Assembly (NCBI RefSeq): GCF_030463565.1
Contig: NC_134656.1
Span: forward strand, 5,876,501-5,940,500
Length of the DNA stretch: 64,000 nt
Direction of reading: 5' to 3'
Origin: Pelecanus crispus
Taxonomy: Eukaryota > Chordata > Aves > Pelecaniformes > Pelecanidae
Below, in pieces: positions 13,801-25,000 of the stretch. The notes below the pieces were generated by a model. It worked only from the letters and a program-made list of their open reading frames with translations. It was not told the origin of the DNA and did no database searches. Numbering within the stretch: position 1 is the stretch's first letter; each line of letters begins with the position of its first letter. The position numbers were made by a program, and so were the translations under genes.

Positions 13801-16800
13801 TGTAACTGTAAGTAGAGGCTATACATAGATATTTCCACAAGTTTGCATTTCCCTTTCAAGTCAGGTCACCCATTCACACCCGAAAACCCTCTTCCCCAAT
13901 CTCTTCCCATTCCCAAAGAAAAACTTTACAGGACTCAGCTGCCCTAATAACAAACTTCTGACTCCAATCAACTTGCATGCTAGGTGAGCCTTAACTTCTT
14001 TCAGGCAAGAAATGTCGTGGTTTCACTCACTACTTGTGATGCCGTTAGGTGCAAGAGCCATCCTTTATACAGGTGGAAAGGAAAAGCTGCTACCTTCCTT
14101 CAGAATAAGAGAGATGGAACAAACAGATAAAAATTTTCAAAAAGAGAGCACCATTGAGGTGGAGTTTTAAAAAAAAAAGTCACCAATAACTCTGAAATTA
14201 GCTCCATGGCTACACATGAATGCAGCCTCTCTAGAGTGATGGATCATGATCTTTAGCCCACCACACATTTAAGTAGGAGTTAAGGAATTAAGGAGAAAAA
14301 ATACAGATTGCCACTAACACAGAGATTGCATATATGCTGGGGAAGGAAAGAGATGATGTACATTTATGCTGCTGTGTGACTGCACAGCCATGGCTGGTCC
14401 TAGGGATCAGGTGATCCCCCAGATTCCTCACCCCCTTCCCACAAAAATCCATGCTTACACATACACAGAGCATCCCTTCAGCATTAGCTGTAACTGTGAA
14501 AGTAAATCTTTTGCAGTTTGAATCTATACAGAGAACACCATCCTAGCATCAATACAGTATGCCATCCATTAGCAGCCCTTCATCTTTTATAGCAGTGCTG
14601 CTGCAGGTTTCCTGACACCTTCCATTGCCAGGCCCTATTTGAAGCAGCTCAAACTTTGCCAAACTTCAAATACGCTGGCTGAAGCTCTCCATGCCATGTG
14701 TCTGCCTGAGGCTAATGATTTTTTTGTGTATGCGGAGGTGGTACAAGGAAAAAGTCAAGGTCAGGAGCTCTCAAGGGGAAAAGAAAAAAAACCCCAAAAC
14801 CAAAAACAACCCCCCCCCAAAAAAAACCCAAAGAAAAAAAGCAGGGAATGATTTGTAGCTTGCCCGTCTCCTTTCTATGAAATTTTAAAATAGGAGCAGG
14901 AGAGAAACTTTACTAAGTGATCTAAAGCACAGAGGTGCCAGTGCTGAAGACGCTACATTGCTCTGAGGTTCAGCAACCATTCGTCAAATCACATCACAGG
15001 TCTTGGAGCCAGCACTGCTTGCATACTGGGTAAAGCCTTGTTAAAGCCCGCAAAGCTTTCCAGGTATTTTTGTTTGGGGTGAACATGCTCCAGAAGCAGA
15101 TCTCTGTTTACCAGCTGAACAGGCAGCACTCTATGCCATAGAGCACATCTTGTATACAGCGGTGGGAACCGAGTAGGACTCGCCTTGCAGAGGCTCTTCA
15201 TGGTAAAGGAAGACCCATAATTAGCGTACCACCTCCCGGTGTCCACAGCAGGATCGTCATGTCTGCACTGGAAAGTACTGGGCAGATGGAAACCACAGAG
15301 ATTCCCATGTCCAAGTGTTCTTGTAGTATCTGGTAATTACTGGGAACCCTATTGGAAAATATTGTAATTCCTTCACCACTAATGACAGTCCATTTGGAGA
15401 ACAACCGCGTACTGCTGCCCTGCGAGCGGCTATCGCAGTGCGCAGGAGTAGGCTGTTCAGCAGAGCAGCCCGTTACAAGATACTCACATCACAAGCGTCC
15501 CCTAGGATTGACCCCAGGATTTTTTGGTTTTCCGATTCCTGCTTTTCTTAAAGGGGAAATTAAGTACCAACTTGGTCTAAGACATTTAGTTTCAAAAATC
15601 CTGTTCTCAAGAATTAGGAAGTGCCAGAATAAAGGTTCCCTCTACATTTTTAGTCTATTCTGTTCTGCACATCTTTTACGCAATCCTTCCGACAAGGATG
15701 ATACGCCTTTTTGGGGGGCTTATGCCCCCTCTAGCTCACCATACACGGGGCACAAGAAACAAACTGTTTGTCAGTGAATGACACTATTGTCAACAAGGAC
15801 AAGCTCCTATGAGACGGAATTTGGTCAAGTGCTTGACCACATGCCTGTCTTTATAAGTGGGTGTCTTCCCGTCCCCACCCGCCCAATCCTCGAGAGAAGC
15901 GGTGTCAGGATAACCACCTCGCTGTAAGCAATCAAGAGACGTAGTCACAACAAGAGAAAGGCTGTCCTTGTGGGATTAAACGCTGCCCTGGAGAACCAGA
16001 CCAGCTTCGTTCTGTTGCAGAGCTACCACGGCCGACCGAGCAGCACGCAGCTTCCGTGGCGGGCGCCCATCTGTGCTTCTCGCTCCCTGGATTGCACTTA
16101 AGAGCATCTAAAGCTGACCTTGAGAAAGCGCCGAGTGTTCACAGCCATGAGGTCCATGCTCTAAACATATGAGGTGTTATTAAAAAAGCTGAGTACTACA
16201 GAGAAAAATTAGCGTTTAGGCAAAGACCAGGCACTTAAAATCGCTGGTAGCTTCAGACAATTTTAGCTTTAGTCTTTCGTAACATTTCCCTCTCCAGCAT
16301 CCATGAAAGGAGGAGAACGATACCACCTCGTCTCACAGCAGTGCCGTGCACTGACATTTATGAAGCATTCAGTCCCTGCACTGATCAGTGCTACAGAAAA
16401 GCCCATGAGGAGTTCAACAGTTCTTTATTCAGCACAGGGTATGGCTGCTGTATAGGGCACAGGGTGACACATTGTATGAGGAGGATAAGAATATTGAATA
16501 GCCGCTCATTCACTGCACAACATCCATCTTGTGCCCTGAATGAAGTACAAGCCCTGTGGAAAAAAAATACAATGTAAACCATACAAGACAGTCTTTAATT
16601 ATATGGTATGGAGGGGCTTACCATGCAGCATGCACACAGAGCGGGTGACTGTGGTTAGTCCTCACACTGATATTTCCTAGCTTTTTAAAGTATGTTTTTC
16701 TTCCTGTATAATATATTCCCCCTATAAAAACTTCAAATTTGCATGCCCTATATTCATATTTGTACCAATATAAATATTTCTGTTAGAAGCATTTTTACTT

Positions 16801-16863
16801 AAGCACTGATGTAGGTAAGATTCTGAATGGCCATTATTTAATATATTGTAGTTTACTATAAAT

Positions 16864-16938
16864 TGGACTGGATGATCTTACAGATTTGGTTGGACTGGAT
16901 GATCCTAAAGGTCTTTTCCAACCTAAATGATTCTATGA
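16864..16938 (+). mobile_element. CR1 LINE 3' terminus (fragment)
   Basis: Contains TGGACTGGATGATC twice (16864 and 16891), followed by 'ctaaaggtcttttccaacctaaatgattctatga', the CR1 3' end in plus orientation. It is truncated to about 75 bp, with a short internal duplication of the TGGACTGGATGATC motif. Confidence 0.85.
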
Positions 16939-19900
16939 AATACCTAAGATGACAAGTGCATATATCTATATTGGTATATTGATATCCACGTTTCCTTTTC
17001 AATATGGGAATAAGCTACAAGTACTTTTTACATGGGTAAGAGTTCAGCCTGAGAGAGTGAAAAAAAGTAAGTTCACAAAGACTGGCAAAGCACCAAGAGG
17101 AGACCAGCCCCAGTTCCCTCTCGTACAGCAAACCAGATCACAGAAGAAGATGAAGGCTGTGGTAAAGCAACACATACACCAGGAGAGCTGAGCAACAGTT
17201 TTGGACTGAGTGGGTTTTTGTTGGAAAATACTAACTAATCAAAAGCATTAAAACCCTTCATACAGGACTACAATACTTCGTTTTCATACAATATTTGTTG
17301 TACGATAAAAAAACCACAACTTAAGTTGAATTATACTTTAAAGTCTCAAAAAAAAAAAAAAAAAGGGAAGAAGCGCATAACTGTCACCAATGAGAAAGCA
17401 CAGGCAGAATGGAATTGTTTTATGACAAAGTTTAAAATCCTTTCCCCCATAAGCACACACTTTCCATTTTAGAGCCAGGATTGTTCTCAAACAAAAAAAC
17501 CCCACGCACTGAAAAATCACCCTCCAATACCCAGTGCTAACCCTGAACTCACACTACGTTGCCAACATAACAATGATTGTAATCTTGAGGTTGTGACTTG
17601 TACAGTACACTAAACAAAATCCAGTGAGATTACACCTGATTGTGCATTTTCCTTTCACAAAAACAAAGCAAAAAACCTACTCTCCTGCAAGTACAAAGTC
17701 AGATTATTGCTTCAAAAATAGAGCAGATGCAAGATCTTTGCTCTACTGAAACAAAGAGAGGTTTCAGGAATACTGGAATTTACCTTATACAACTGTGGTG
17801 ATAAAAAAGGACGGAAAAAATGATGAAAAAGACCTAAAATCAAGTAACAGGACATACAGACATCCACTGAGTAACTACACCCGTGTACTGCACACCCCCT
17901 GAGCACTCTGACAAAGTGAGGAACTTCTCCTTCCAAAAAAGGAACTGCAACATGGCAACATCAAGCATCAGCCACGCTTGTGAGCCCTGGTCTGAGTAAC
18001 ACTCCGAGTAACAGGCTAGAGCTGACAGCTGTAAGGTCTGTTGTATATACTACAACATCAAAACACATGCAGGCACAGACACCTGTGACTTTGTGCACTC
18101 CTGTATTCTGTATGGCCGAGAACGCGATATGAGGAAACGCTCTAGATTTGCAGCACAACTTTTCAGCCTTTGAAAGTATATGAGTTAAAGCAGCCATATG
18201 TTAAAAATAATTTGGTCTTGGGGACAGACAGACCTAAAGCATCAGTGCAGGTTTCATTTAAATTCTGTTACTCACAAAGAAAGAGCAGCCACCTGTGGTG
18301 TCCTTTGCTGTCCGCGTCAGCGATATGCTCCTGCAGGAGCACATCAGCCTAAAAAGTTGGGAGCACAAGTAAGAAACCATGAGTACATATCGCAGCTTTT
18401 GCCATTGAGCCTTCAACCCCAAGCGAGAAGACATCCCTGGCTCTGCACTTCCTTAAGTCTTTTTTTCCCCCCCTACCCTAGCTCCATTCCTTGGAAGACG
18501 ACTCAGTTGCAGCTTTAAATCCCAGCTGGATGCTCCTGCCCCCCTCATTCAATTTTACTGTCCCGCGCTATTTGCACGTGCAATCCATAAGCATCTAGGC
18601 GAAGGCTCAGCACAGGGACACTCAGCTGTGGCAGCAATACCTGCAGATGTACACAAAGTATAACCACATGAACCCCAAACTTCTTATTCCAGTTTAGAAA
18701 TAGAAAATTCACAAAGTAACGGTGAGAGCGGGATGCAGGGGAGAAGCAGCAAGGGAAGGAAGCTAACTGGAAAATTGACAGTCCCTGCGCAAGGAGCAGG
18801 GAAATGGGTCTCTTAGGCATCCCAAGATTTACAAGAGGGCCAAAAAGTGACTTCCTGCTATTCAAGTCCAGGCTGAAATATAATAAGCCACTGCCAGCAT
18901 AACACTGACTCATATCCATCAGATTTATAAATCAGTACTTCGACAAAGAACGCTCTCTCCGTTGGCTTCACCATAGATAGTTTTAAATGGCTAAGATACG
19001 TTGTTTAACCTGCTCAACATCTAATGTAATCTCTGCAAAAAACGCTTCTGTGGCACAACATGTTAGAAGCAATATTAAAACCCAGGCAACTGAAATATTG
19101 CCTACTGCAAATACAGAAGCCTATCAGATAGCCTTTATGACTTCAAGGCTTGCAGCTTAACATCAAAATTAGCCCTACTGGGTTTTTTCCCTAACTATTT
19201 AATCTACAAAAAAAAAAAAAAAAAATCAATTCTCACAGCTCCTTCTTCAAGCACTTGTTCACTACAGAACAAACTTGAAATACATTTAAAAAAAAAAAAA
19301 ACCCAAAGCGTAAAATACTTACAGCACAGCCTGTGTTTGAAAGCAAAACCACAGTGGTTAGAGGTGTGATTTCTTACCAATACAGTCACAGCATACAAGC
19401 TTTAGTCTTCACACAAGCGTTGCTCAACCCCCTTCTCACAAGAAGAAAATACACCTTTATGAACACGCGTCAGAATAGCTACAACCACATCAAAGGAGGC
19501 TCTACTTCTAGAACAAAAACTTTTACCACTAAGACTCAGAAAACTATGTCCAATATTGTTTTCTAAAGCTCCTTAAAATCAGCTCCTCTATTACAGGCTA
19601 CAAACACATACCGAAAAGCTAAGGGCCAAATTTTGCCATTTATCACATGCGGTACCACGCACGCCTCAGGGGGCAGGAGGCTCTTAAGTTATTTGCAGAC
19701 ATTTGAAAATATTCTCTGTTATTCCAAGATGTTCAGTCTAGCAATCCACTCATCCGGGCCAACCGGTGCTCCACCGGCAGCGTGCTGGGCACGGGGGGGG
19801 GGGGCGGAGGGAGAAGCATCTCCGAAGCCCTCTGGCTTGCCCGCAGGCGACTTTCTGCGGCCGTCTGCGCTGGGGCCACGCAGCAGGCAAGCTGGGGCAT

Positions 19901-20665
19901 GGCACAAGGCCAGCAGGTGAGGAGGTGCCGGTCGCGGGGCCTCCCGCGGGAAGGGGCCCGGAGCCGGGGCGGGCACCGTGCCGGGGCATCGCCCGCCCGC
20001 AGCCCCGCAGGGCCAGCGGCTGCCCGCGCACGGCGGCGGGGAAGCAGACACGCCGCGGCCTCGCAGGCTGGGGCTCCCCGGTGCGTGTGCCTTTTGGGAG
20101 GCGGAGGAGGCGACAGCGAGAAACTAACGCGCGTAAAAAAAAACTTGGGCTTTCTGCCTACGGAAAAATCGCACCGGCTCACGGAACGCCGCTCCCCCTG
20201 CGGTGCCGGGCAGAGGCTCTGCGCCAGCTCCTCGCCGCGGGGGCAGGCGGCGCAGCAGCCTGGCGGGGGCCCAGCCCGCGCCGTGAGGGGGGCGATGCTG
20301 AGGGAGGGGCGCTCCTTGCCCCGGGCCGCCTGCAGGCGCCTACCAGGGCGGCAGCCGCGGCCCCCCGGCCTCGCCCCGACCGCCGCAGCAGCGGGACCCG
20401 ACCGCAGGCTCGGCCGCGGCGGGGGGGGAGGGGTCCCCGCCCAGCGCCCCCCGCCCCCCCCCCCCGGGCCGGCGCCCCCCGCCCGGAGGCGCTGAGGCGC
20501 GGCCGCCCACGTGAGCGCGGCGCCCCGGCCCGGCCCCCCCGCGGCCGCCGCCCACCCCGGAGCGCGGGGCCGGCGGGCACCGGCGCTGCCGGACAGCGGC
20601 TGCCGGGCGCCCCGCACCTGCCGGGCCGCGCCGCCCCGCTCCGCCCCGCTCCCGCCCGCGCTCAC

Positions 20666-20912
20666 CCAGCAGCAGCAGCCGGTGCGTCTGCTTGTACTCC
20701 CGCTTCTCCGCCTTCAGCGTCTTGTCGATGCTCTTGCTCCGCTTCTTGTCCGCCCGCTCCTTGGCCACCAGGTCCTGCCGCAGCCGGTGCCGCGCCTGCG
20801 GGTCTCCGTGCTCCGCCGCCGCGGCGGGGGGGGGGCCGTCCGCCTGGCCGCCGTAGGGCGCGGAGGGGGGCGCGGCGGCCAGGCGGGAGCGCAGGCTGTA
20901 GCACAGCCCCAT
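20666..20912 (-). CDS. GNAS: GNAS XL-alpha-s-type alternative first coding exon
   Basis: First coding exon of a stimulatory heterotrimeric G-protein alpha subunit, which couples receptors to adenylyl cyclase at the inner plasma membrane. It encodes 82 residues plus one base. It starts MGLCYSLR at ATG 20912 in a strong Kozak context (GCACCATGG), has an Ala/Pro/Gly-rich middle, then a basic helix with ADKKRSKSIDK, and ends THRLLLLG. The donor G|GTGAGC (GT at 20665-20664) falls after the first base of the Gly codon, exactly as in Galpha-s exon 1, so it can join the shared AGESGKS exon. Gly2 and Cys4 suit lipid modification. The MGLCYSLR start resembles the long form of Golf (GNAL), whereas KKRSK.IDK resembles mammalian XL-alpha-s. 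NPEPL1 next door in the same orientation decides for GNAS. The canonical short first exon is not in the window. Confidence 0.88.
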
Positions 20913-21040
20913 GGTGCCGGCCCCGCCGCCCTACCGCGCCGCGGGCATGCTCTCCGCCGGGCCGGGCAGGGCAGGGCGAGGCGGCGGCGCCCGGCGGCCT
21001 CTTAAAGCGGCCCCGCTCCGCCGGGGCTGCGGAGCGCGGT

Positions 21041-21070
21041 GTCCCGTCCCGTCCCGTCCCGTCCCGTCCC
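21041..21070. repeat. (GTCCC)6 pentamer array
   Basis: Six perfect GTCCC units. On the minus (GNAS sense) strand they read GGGAC repeated, with closely spaced GGG runs that could form a G-quadruplex in the promoter or 5' UTR of the first exon. Confidence 0.95.
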
Positions 21071-21870
21071 GTCGCGCCCCTCCCCTCCCCTCGGCCGGTC
21101 CCCCGCGCCGCGGCCGGCGGCCACACGTGATGCGGACATGTTTACCGTATTCTCTGGAAAGCGGCCCCCGCCGCAGGCTGCCGGCGGCGGGGCGGGGGGG
21201 GAGGAGGGGGTGACGGGGCGGGGGGCGGCCGCCGCACCCCTCCTGCCCCGCGGGGTGAAGGGGCCGGCGTCCCGCCCTGCCCGCGGCCGGCGGGGGCTCC
21301 GCGGGCTCCCCCCCCCTCCCCCGGGCAGCCCACCCCTGCGGACACGGCGGGGCCGGGGGGGCCGTCGGGCAGCACCCCCGCCTCCGGCGCCCCGGAGCGC
21401 CGTAGCTGGGGCCGGGCCGGGCCGGTGCTGCACCCCGGCCTCGCCCCACCGCGGGCCCGGGCCGGGGGCTGGGGCGGCGTCGCGGCCTCTGGCGTGCCGT
21501 GGGGATGCTGCGGCGGGCGGGAAGAGCCCCGGCCCGCGGGAGGGCCCCTGGCCGGTGGGCACACGGCTGAGCCCCTGCACCACGAGATCGCAGCCCGCTG
21601 GAAACACGGACGTGACACCGAGACCTGCACCATTTTCGTGCCCCAGTTTTTCTTCACTTCCTGCCACACGCCGGTGTTTGTCAGTGGCTTCTTGTTGCTT
21701 GCTGTCGACACCATCATCCAGTGGAAAAGTTGATGATGGAGCTTGCTCTCCCGCTCTCCCCCCCTCTTCCCGAGGCACCCAACAAACGAGGCTGCCTTAC
21801 AGCAAACTTCAGATTCACCTCCTCAGCTGCTATCAATTTACCTGGCTTGGGGCGATGATGCTGGTTGTGG

Positions 21871-22030
21871 TAATACCCCCCTCTCTGGCAGCGCGCTCCA
21901 TGCACGGTACTGCCAACTTTGTCATACTCTATTTTACACTCATCTCCGGCCAGCTCTGAACATTCACTTACAACATGAGTAATGCTCTCTGGGGCCTGGC
22001 CACACATCCTGCACTCCAAAGTCAGGTCTT
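21871..22030 (-). mobile_element. Non-LTR retrotransposon relic (C-terminal zinc knuckle)
   Basis: The minus-strand translation contains CRMCGQ...ITHVVSECSELA, a C-x2-C-x8-H-x4-C knuckle, followed by a Y-D-K-V-G...V-H element. This is the usual order at the C terminus of several non-LTR reverse transcriptase proteins, after the RT domain. An in-frame stop lies about 20 codons upstream and no RT motifs are readable, so this is a decayed tail. I cannot assign the clade. It sits just 5' of the GNAS island, on the same strand as GNAS. Confidence 0.55.
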
Positions 22031-25000
22031 TCCAAGCAGCTATCTGTGCTGTAGCCTATCTTCTGCAAAGAGCCTGTGGGGCTCTCGCTGAAATCTTGGT
22101 TTCTCCTTTCAGTGCTTTCTCGCAAGTTAGGTGTCGTCTTTCAATTCAATTTCAATTGCTCTTTCAAAATCTTCTGCGAGTCTATGTCAGCAGAAGGATA
22201 GATCTGTTAAGAGGGCTGCAGTGACCCTCTCTTCCCTCTTTAGTAACACCATCCAAAAGGCTGAGCAGGTCAAATCCTATGTGAAACCTTCGAGTGTTTC
22301 TGTTGCTGACTCAGCAGGGTAGGAGCTGCTCACGGCGGTCACTGTTAACCAGGTGAGCTGATCAGCTCTCTTTTTGGTACCTTCCGTTACTCCGAGTCTT
22401 GGGAGCCGGGCTTAAATGACCCCGTTTGACTCTGCACTGAAGCAGAGGAGGAGCAGTGCTCCTGGCAGGCAGAGCAGCGTTTCGGTGAGGCTCACCCCGA
22501 GCCCAGTTCTGCAGGAGGGAGCTCGGGCTTCTCTGCAAACTGGCTCCCTGGCATCCTGTTCCCAGAGAGGTTCCAGGAACAATTAGCGACTGCAAGTGGG
22601 GATGCCAGAACAAAGTTCAGGAAACATGTTTAAACGGTCTGTGAGTTTGGGCTCAGGCAGAGACATGAGCAAATGCTTCACAGTGGGAACATGCCTGGAA
22701 AGACCTGCCCCTATTCCGTAAGGAGAGACTCTGTGTGTGTGTCCCTCGTAGGAAGGATGTTAGTTATTTCAAGAAGTTTATTTCTCTTTTACTCACTTTC
22801 AGTCAGGTATGGTAACGGATGGCCAGGTGCTTACCTCTTCACTCCTGCAAGTTATGCTGTGGAAAGTCAGTGGGTCTCTTCCTGGAGAAAGACATCACCT
22901 GAGCAAAGGGAGAGAACATCTCCTTCTTCCCATGTATTGTGTTGCCTATGCACCACTCAAGGCACCTAATCAATACCCTGCTGCCTGGCTATTAAAGCAA
23001 TTAGTAAGTGTACAAATTAAATCATTATACAGCAGACAAGTTCACTTTACACATCGCTATGAGCCCAAGCAACAGTTGCTGCCTGTTGCAGGCATTAATC
23101 CATCTCACATCAGGCTCGAGATGCCCACATGACTCACTCTGTCTCCACTGCTGCAATGCCTTTTCCCCTGGGACTGAGAGTTCATCCTTCTGATGAACAC
23201 ATCCCTGAGAAAGTAATATACCAAGGAAATGTAAAGGTCAGCCTAGAGGATTATTAATAGCCGTTTTCTTTTTCTTCCTGTACTTTTTGGAGAGGCACTG
23301 GAACAAGAGCAAGGTTACACTTACAGACAGGACAGTTCTGTGAAGCACGCTATGTTGTGGGGATCTGTTGATGCACCACCTGCAAAAGGACAGCAAACTC
23401 TTCAAGACTGTGAACTAAAAAAAAAAAAGTCCAAACAAACCCAAAAGGTACAATGTGAAACTAGAAGGCAACATTCAGCCTATGAATTTGTTCCTCTGGC
23501 TCTGTAGGTAGACAAGCAGAGTTCTCCTGCTTGTGCAGTTCAGAGCAAGACAAGTTTAAGATCAGGCCATCTTGATTTCATTACTTGGAAAACCTTTCCA
23601 GTACAGGTGAGAAGTTTTGCAAAGTACACAAAGCCTATCTTCACTGTAATGGCCATCCTCTCCCAGGTATGATCTGAAGTAGAAATCTGAAAAAGTAGTA
23701 GGATTTCAAAGTGGAGGACAAGCTTTCCCTCATCCCATTATTCTAAAGCCCTAGCATAACTTATAAAACTTACGAATTACTTGTTTCAGGAAATCAGAAG
23801 TTTCACATCCTGGTATAGTCCTGGCTACGGCCCTGCCTATAGTTACAGTATAAATGTAGCGACTCAAATTCCAGCTGTTAACAATGTCAGAAGCACGATT
23901 CATTGGCTTCCCAGCTTACACCCATTTTAGTTGGTGGCAAAAAGTGGTGGCAAGGATAAGATCACATATTTCATCTGAGCAGAGTGCATGATGCAGATTG
24001 ACAGCTTTTTGAGATCACTCACAGTTTCAACGATAGCAGAGGAAATTACCTCAGAGAGGAAACCATCTTCAGCCATATATGAATGTTGTTCATCCGCATT
24101 ATGCTCGGAGTATTTATGCTGTGGGACAGATTCAGGCTTAAAAAGTGCAGATTAAGTGGGTTTCACAAAATGTAGTTAAAGAATGTGTTTCCAAAGGGCA
24201 CTGGTCATGCCCACAGACACAGACTACACATCTACCCCACTCCGCCTGTGCACGACAAACTGCATAGCTCGTGGCAATGTGTTCAGCTTCATTCCAACTC
24301 CTTAAGCAACAAGTATCACAAGAAGCAAACGTCCATGCGTATTGAAGTGAGAGCTTGTAAAGCTCAGCTGCCTGCTGGGACAAGGCACGGCTGTACCAGC
24401 CCAGGGGGAGTTCTTCACATCAGGGACATAAGAGGGCTTTCTGAGGCACTGAGTCTGCAAGAGTGTCATGGCTCTAGAGTCTGCTATTCCTCCAAACATC
24501 TCCTCTACCGCTCCTGCTCCTCTGGCAGCCAAGCAGGGTGGGGATGACTTAAGACCCTGCCTCTTCCTGACTCCCAGCAGGGAAGGAAGGGAATGGAGAG
24601 TTGTCCTTCCCTGAGCACTGGGCTGCAGATCTCTCTATATTTTTATTCTGTCATTTCTACCATCTGCAACAGGGGAAAAAAAAAAGCGGAGAGGTTAAAA
24701 AGCAGAGTGGGCCATCTGGGAATGCAAAAAATACCAAGGAAGAGAGGGAGAGAGGGAATAACTGTGAGACTGCGGCATTAAAAGAATAGACGTGGACACA
24801 TAAGCAAAAAAAATGTGGATCAACACCAGGAAATATGTCAGCAAGAGAAATGTAAATGCATAAAATTTGCATTTATTTGTGCCTTGGGAGGGAAAATAAT
24901 TGATTGAACTCAACCTCCCACCCCTATTATAGTGATCTACACATGCAATGTTCACTTCTTGTTGCAAAATGCTCATGAACTTCTGGCGCTGCCCTCCTAC

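Larger units (their letters stand above)
1..20665 (-). other. GNAS: Intron 3' of the GNAS XL-type first exon
   Basis: This is the sequence downstream (minus strand) of the donor at 20665-20664. I looked on the minus strand for canonical Galpha-s exon 1 (MGCLGNSK type) and for exon 2 (AGESGKSTIVKQ) and later exons, and found none. The rest of the gene should therefore lie left of position 1, which fits the long XL-to-exon-2 distance in mammals. The stretch holds two CR1 fragments, one minisatellite, poly-A/T tracts and a small CpG-rich patch at 8335-8475. I recognise no other gene in it. That this is intron is inferred from the exon at 20666-20912 and not directly shown. Confidence 0.6.
19760..21620. 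promoter_or_regulatory. CpG island at the GNAS alternative promoter
   Basis: GC-rich sequence dense in CG dinucleotides, with G/C homopolymers (19791-19804, 20448-20465). It surrounds the G-alpha first exon and extends about 0.7 kb upstream of its start codon. It contains a (GTCCC)6 array at 21041-21070, about 130 bp upstream of the ATG. There is no convincing TATA box; 'TTTAAGA' on the minus strand at about 21001-21007 is a weak candidate. The long frames on both strands here reflect the scarcity of stop codons in GC-rich DNA. Island promoters without TATA boxes are usual for GNAS first exons. Confidence 0.85.

Noticed and set aside
1..20665. Canonical GNAS exon 1 and exons 2-13
   Set aside because: Searched on the minus strand by their conserved peptides (MGCLGNSK, AGESGKSTIVKQ and others) and not found, so not annotated here.
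19733..21959. Long overlapping frames on both strands (up to 454 codons)
   Set aside because: They are low-complexity Arg/Pro/Gly/Ala frames produced by stop-poor CpG-island DNA. Only the 82-codon exon with the G-alpha end and a splice donor has family support.
22801..22970. RYGNGW...YL or LPGERHHL frame as a PIEZO N-terminal exon
   Set aside because: Only scattered residues agree, two frames would be needed, and the true exon 2 was found at 36 kb.
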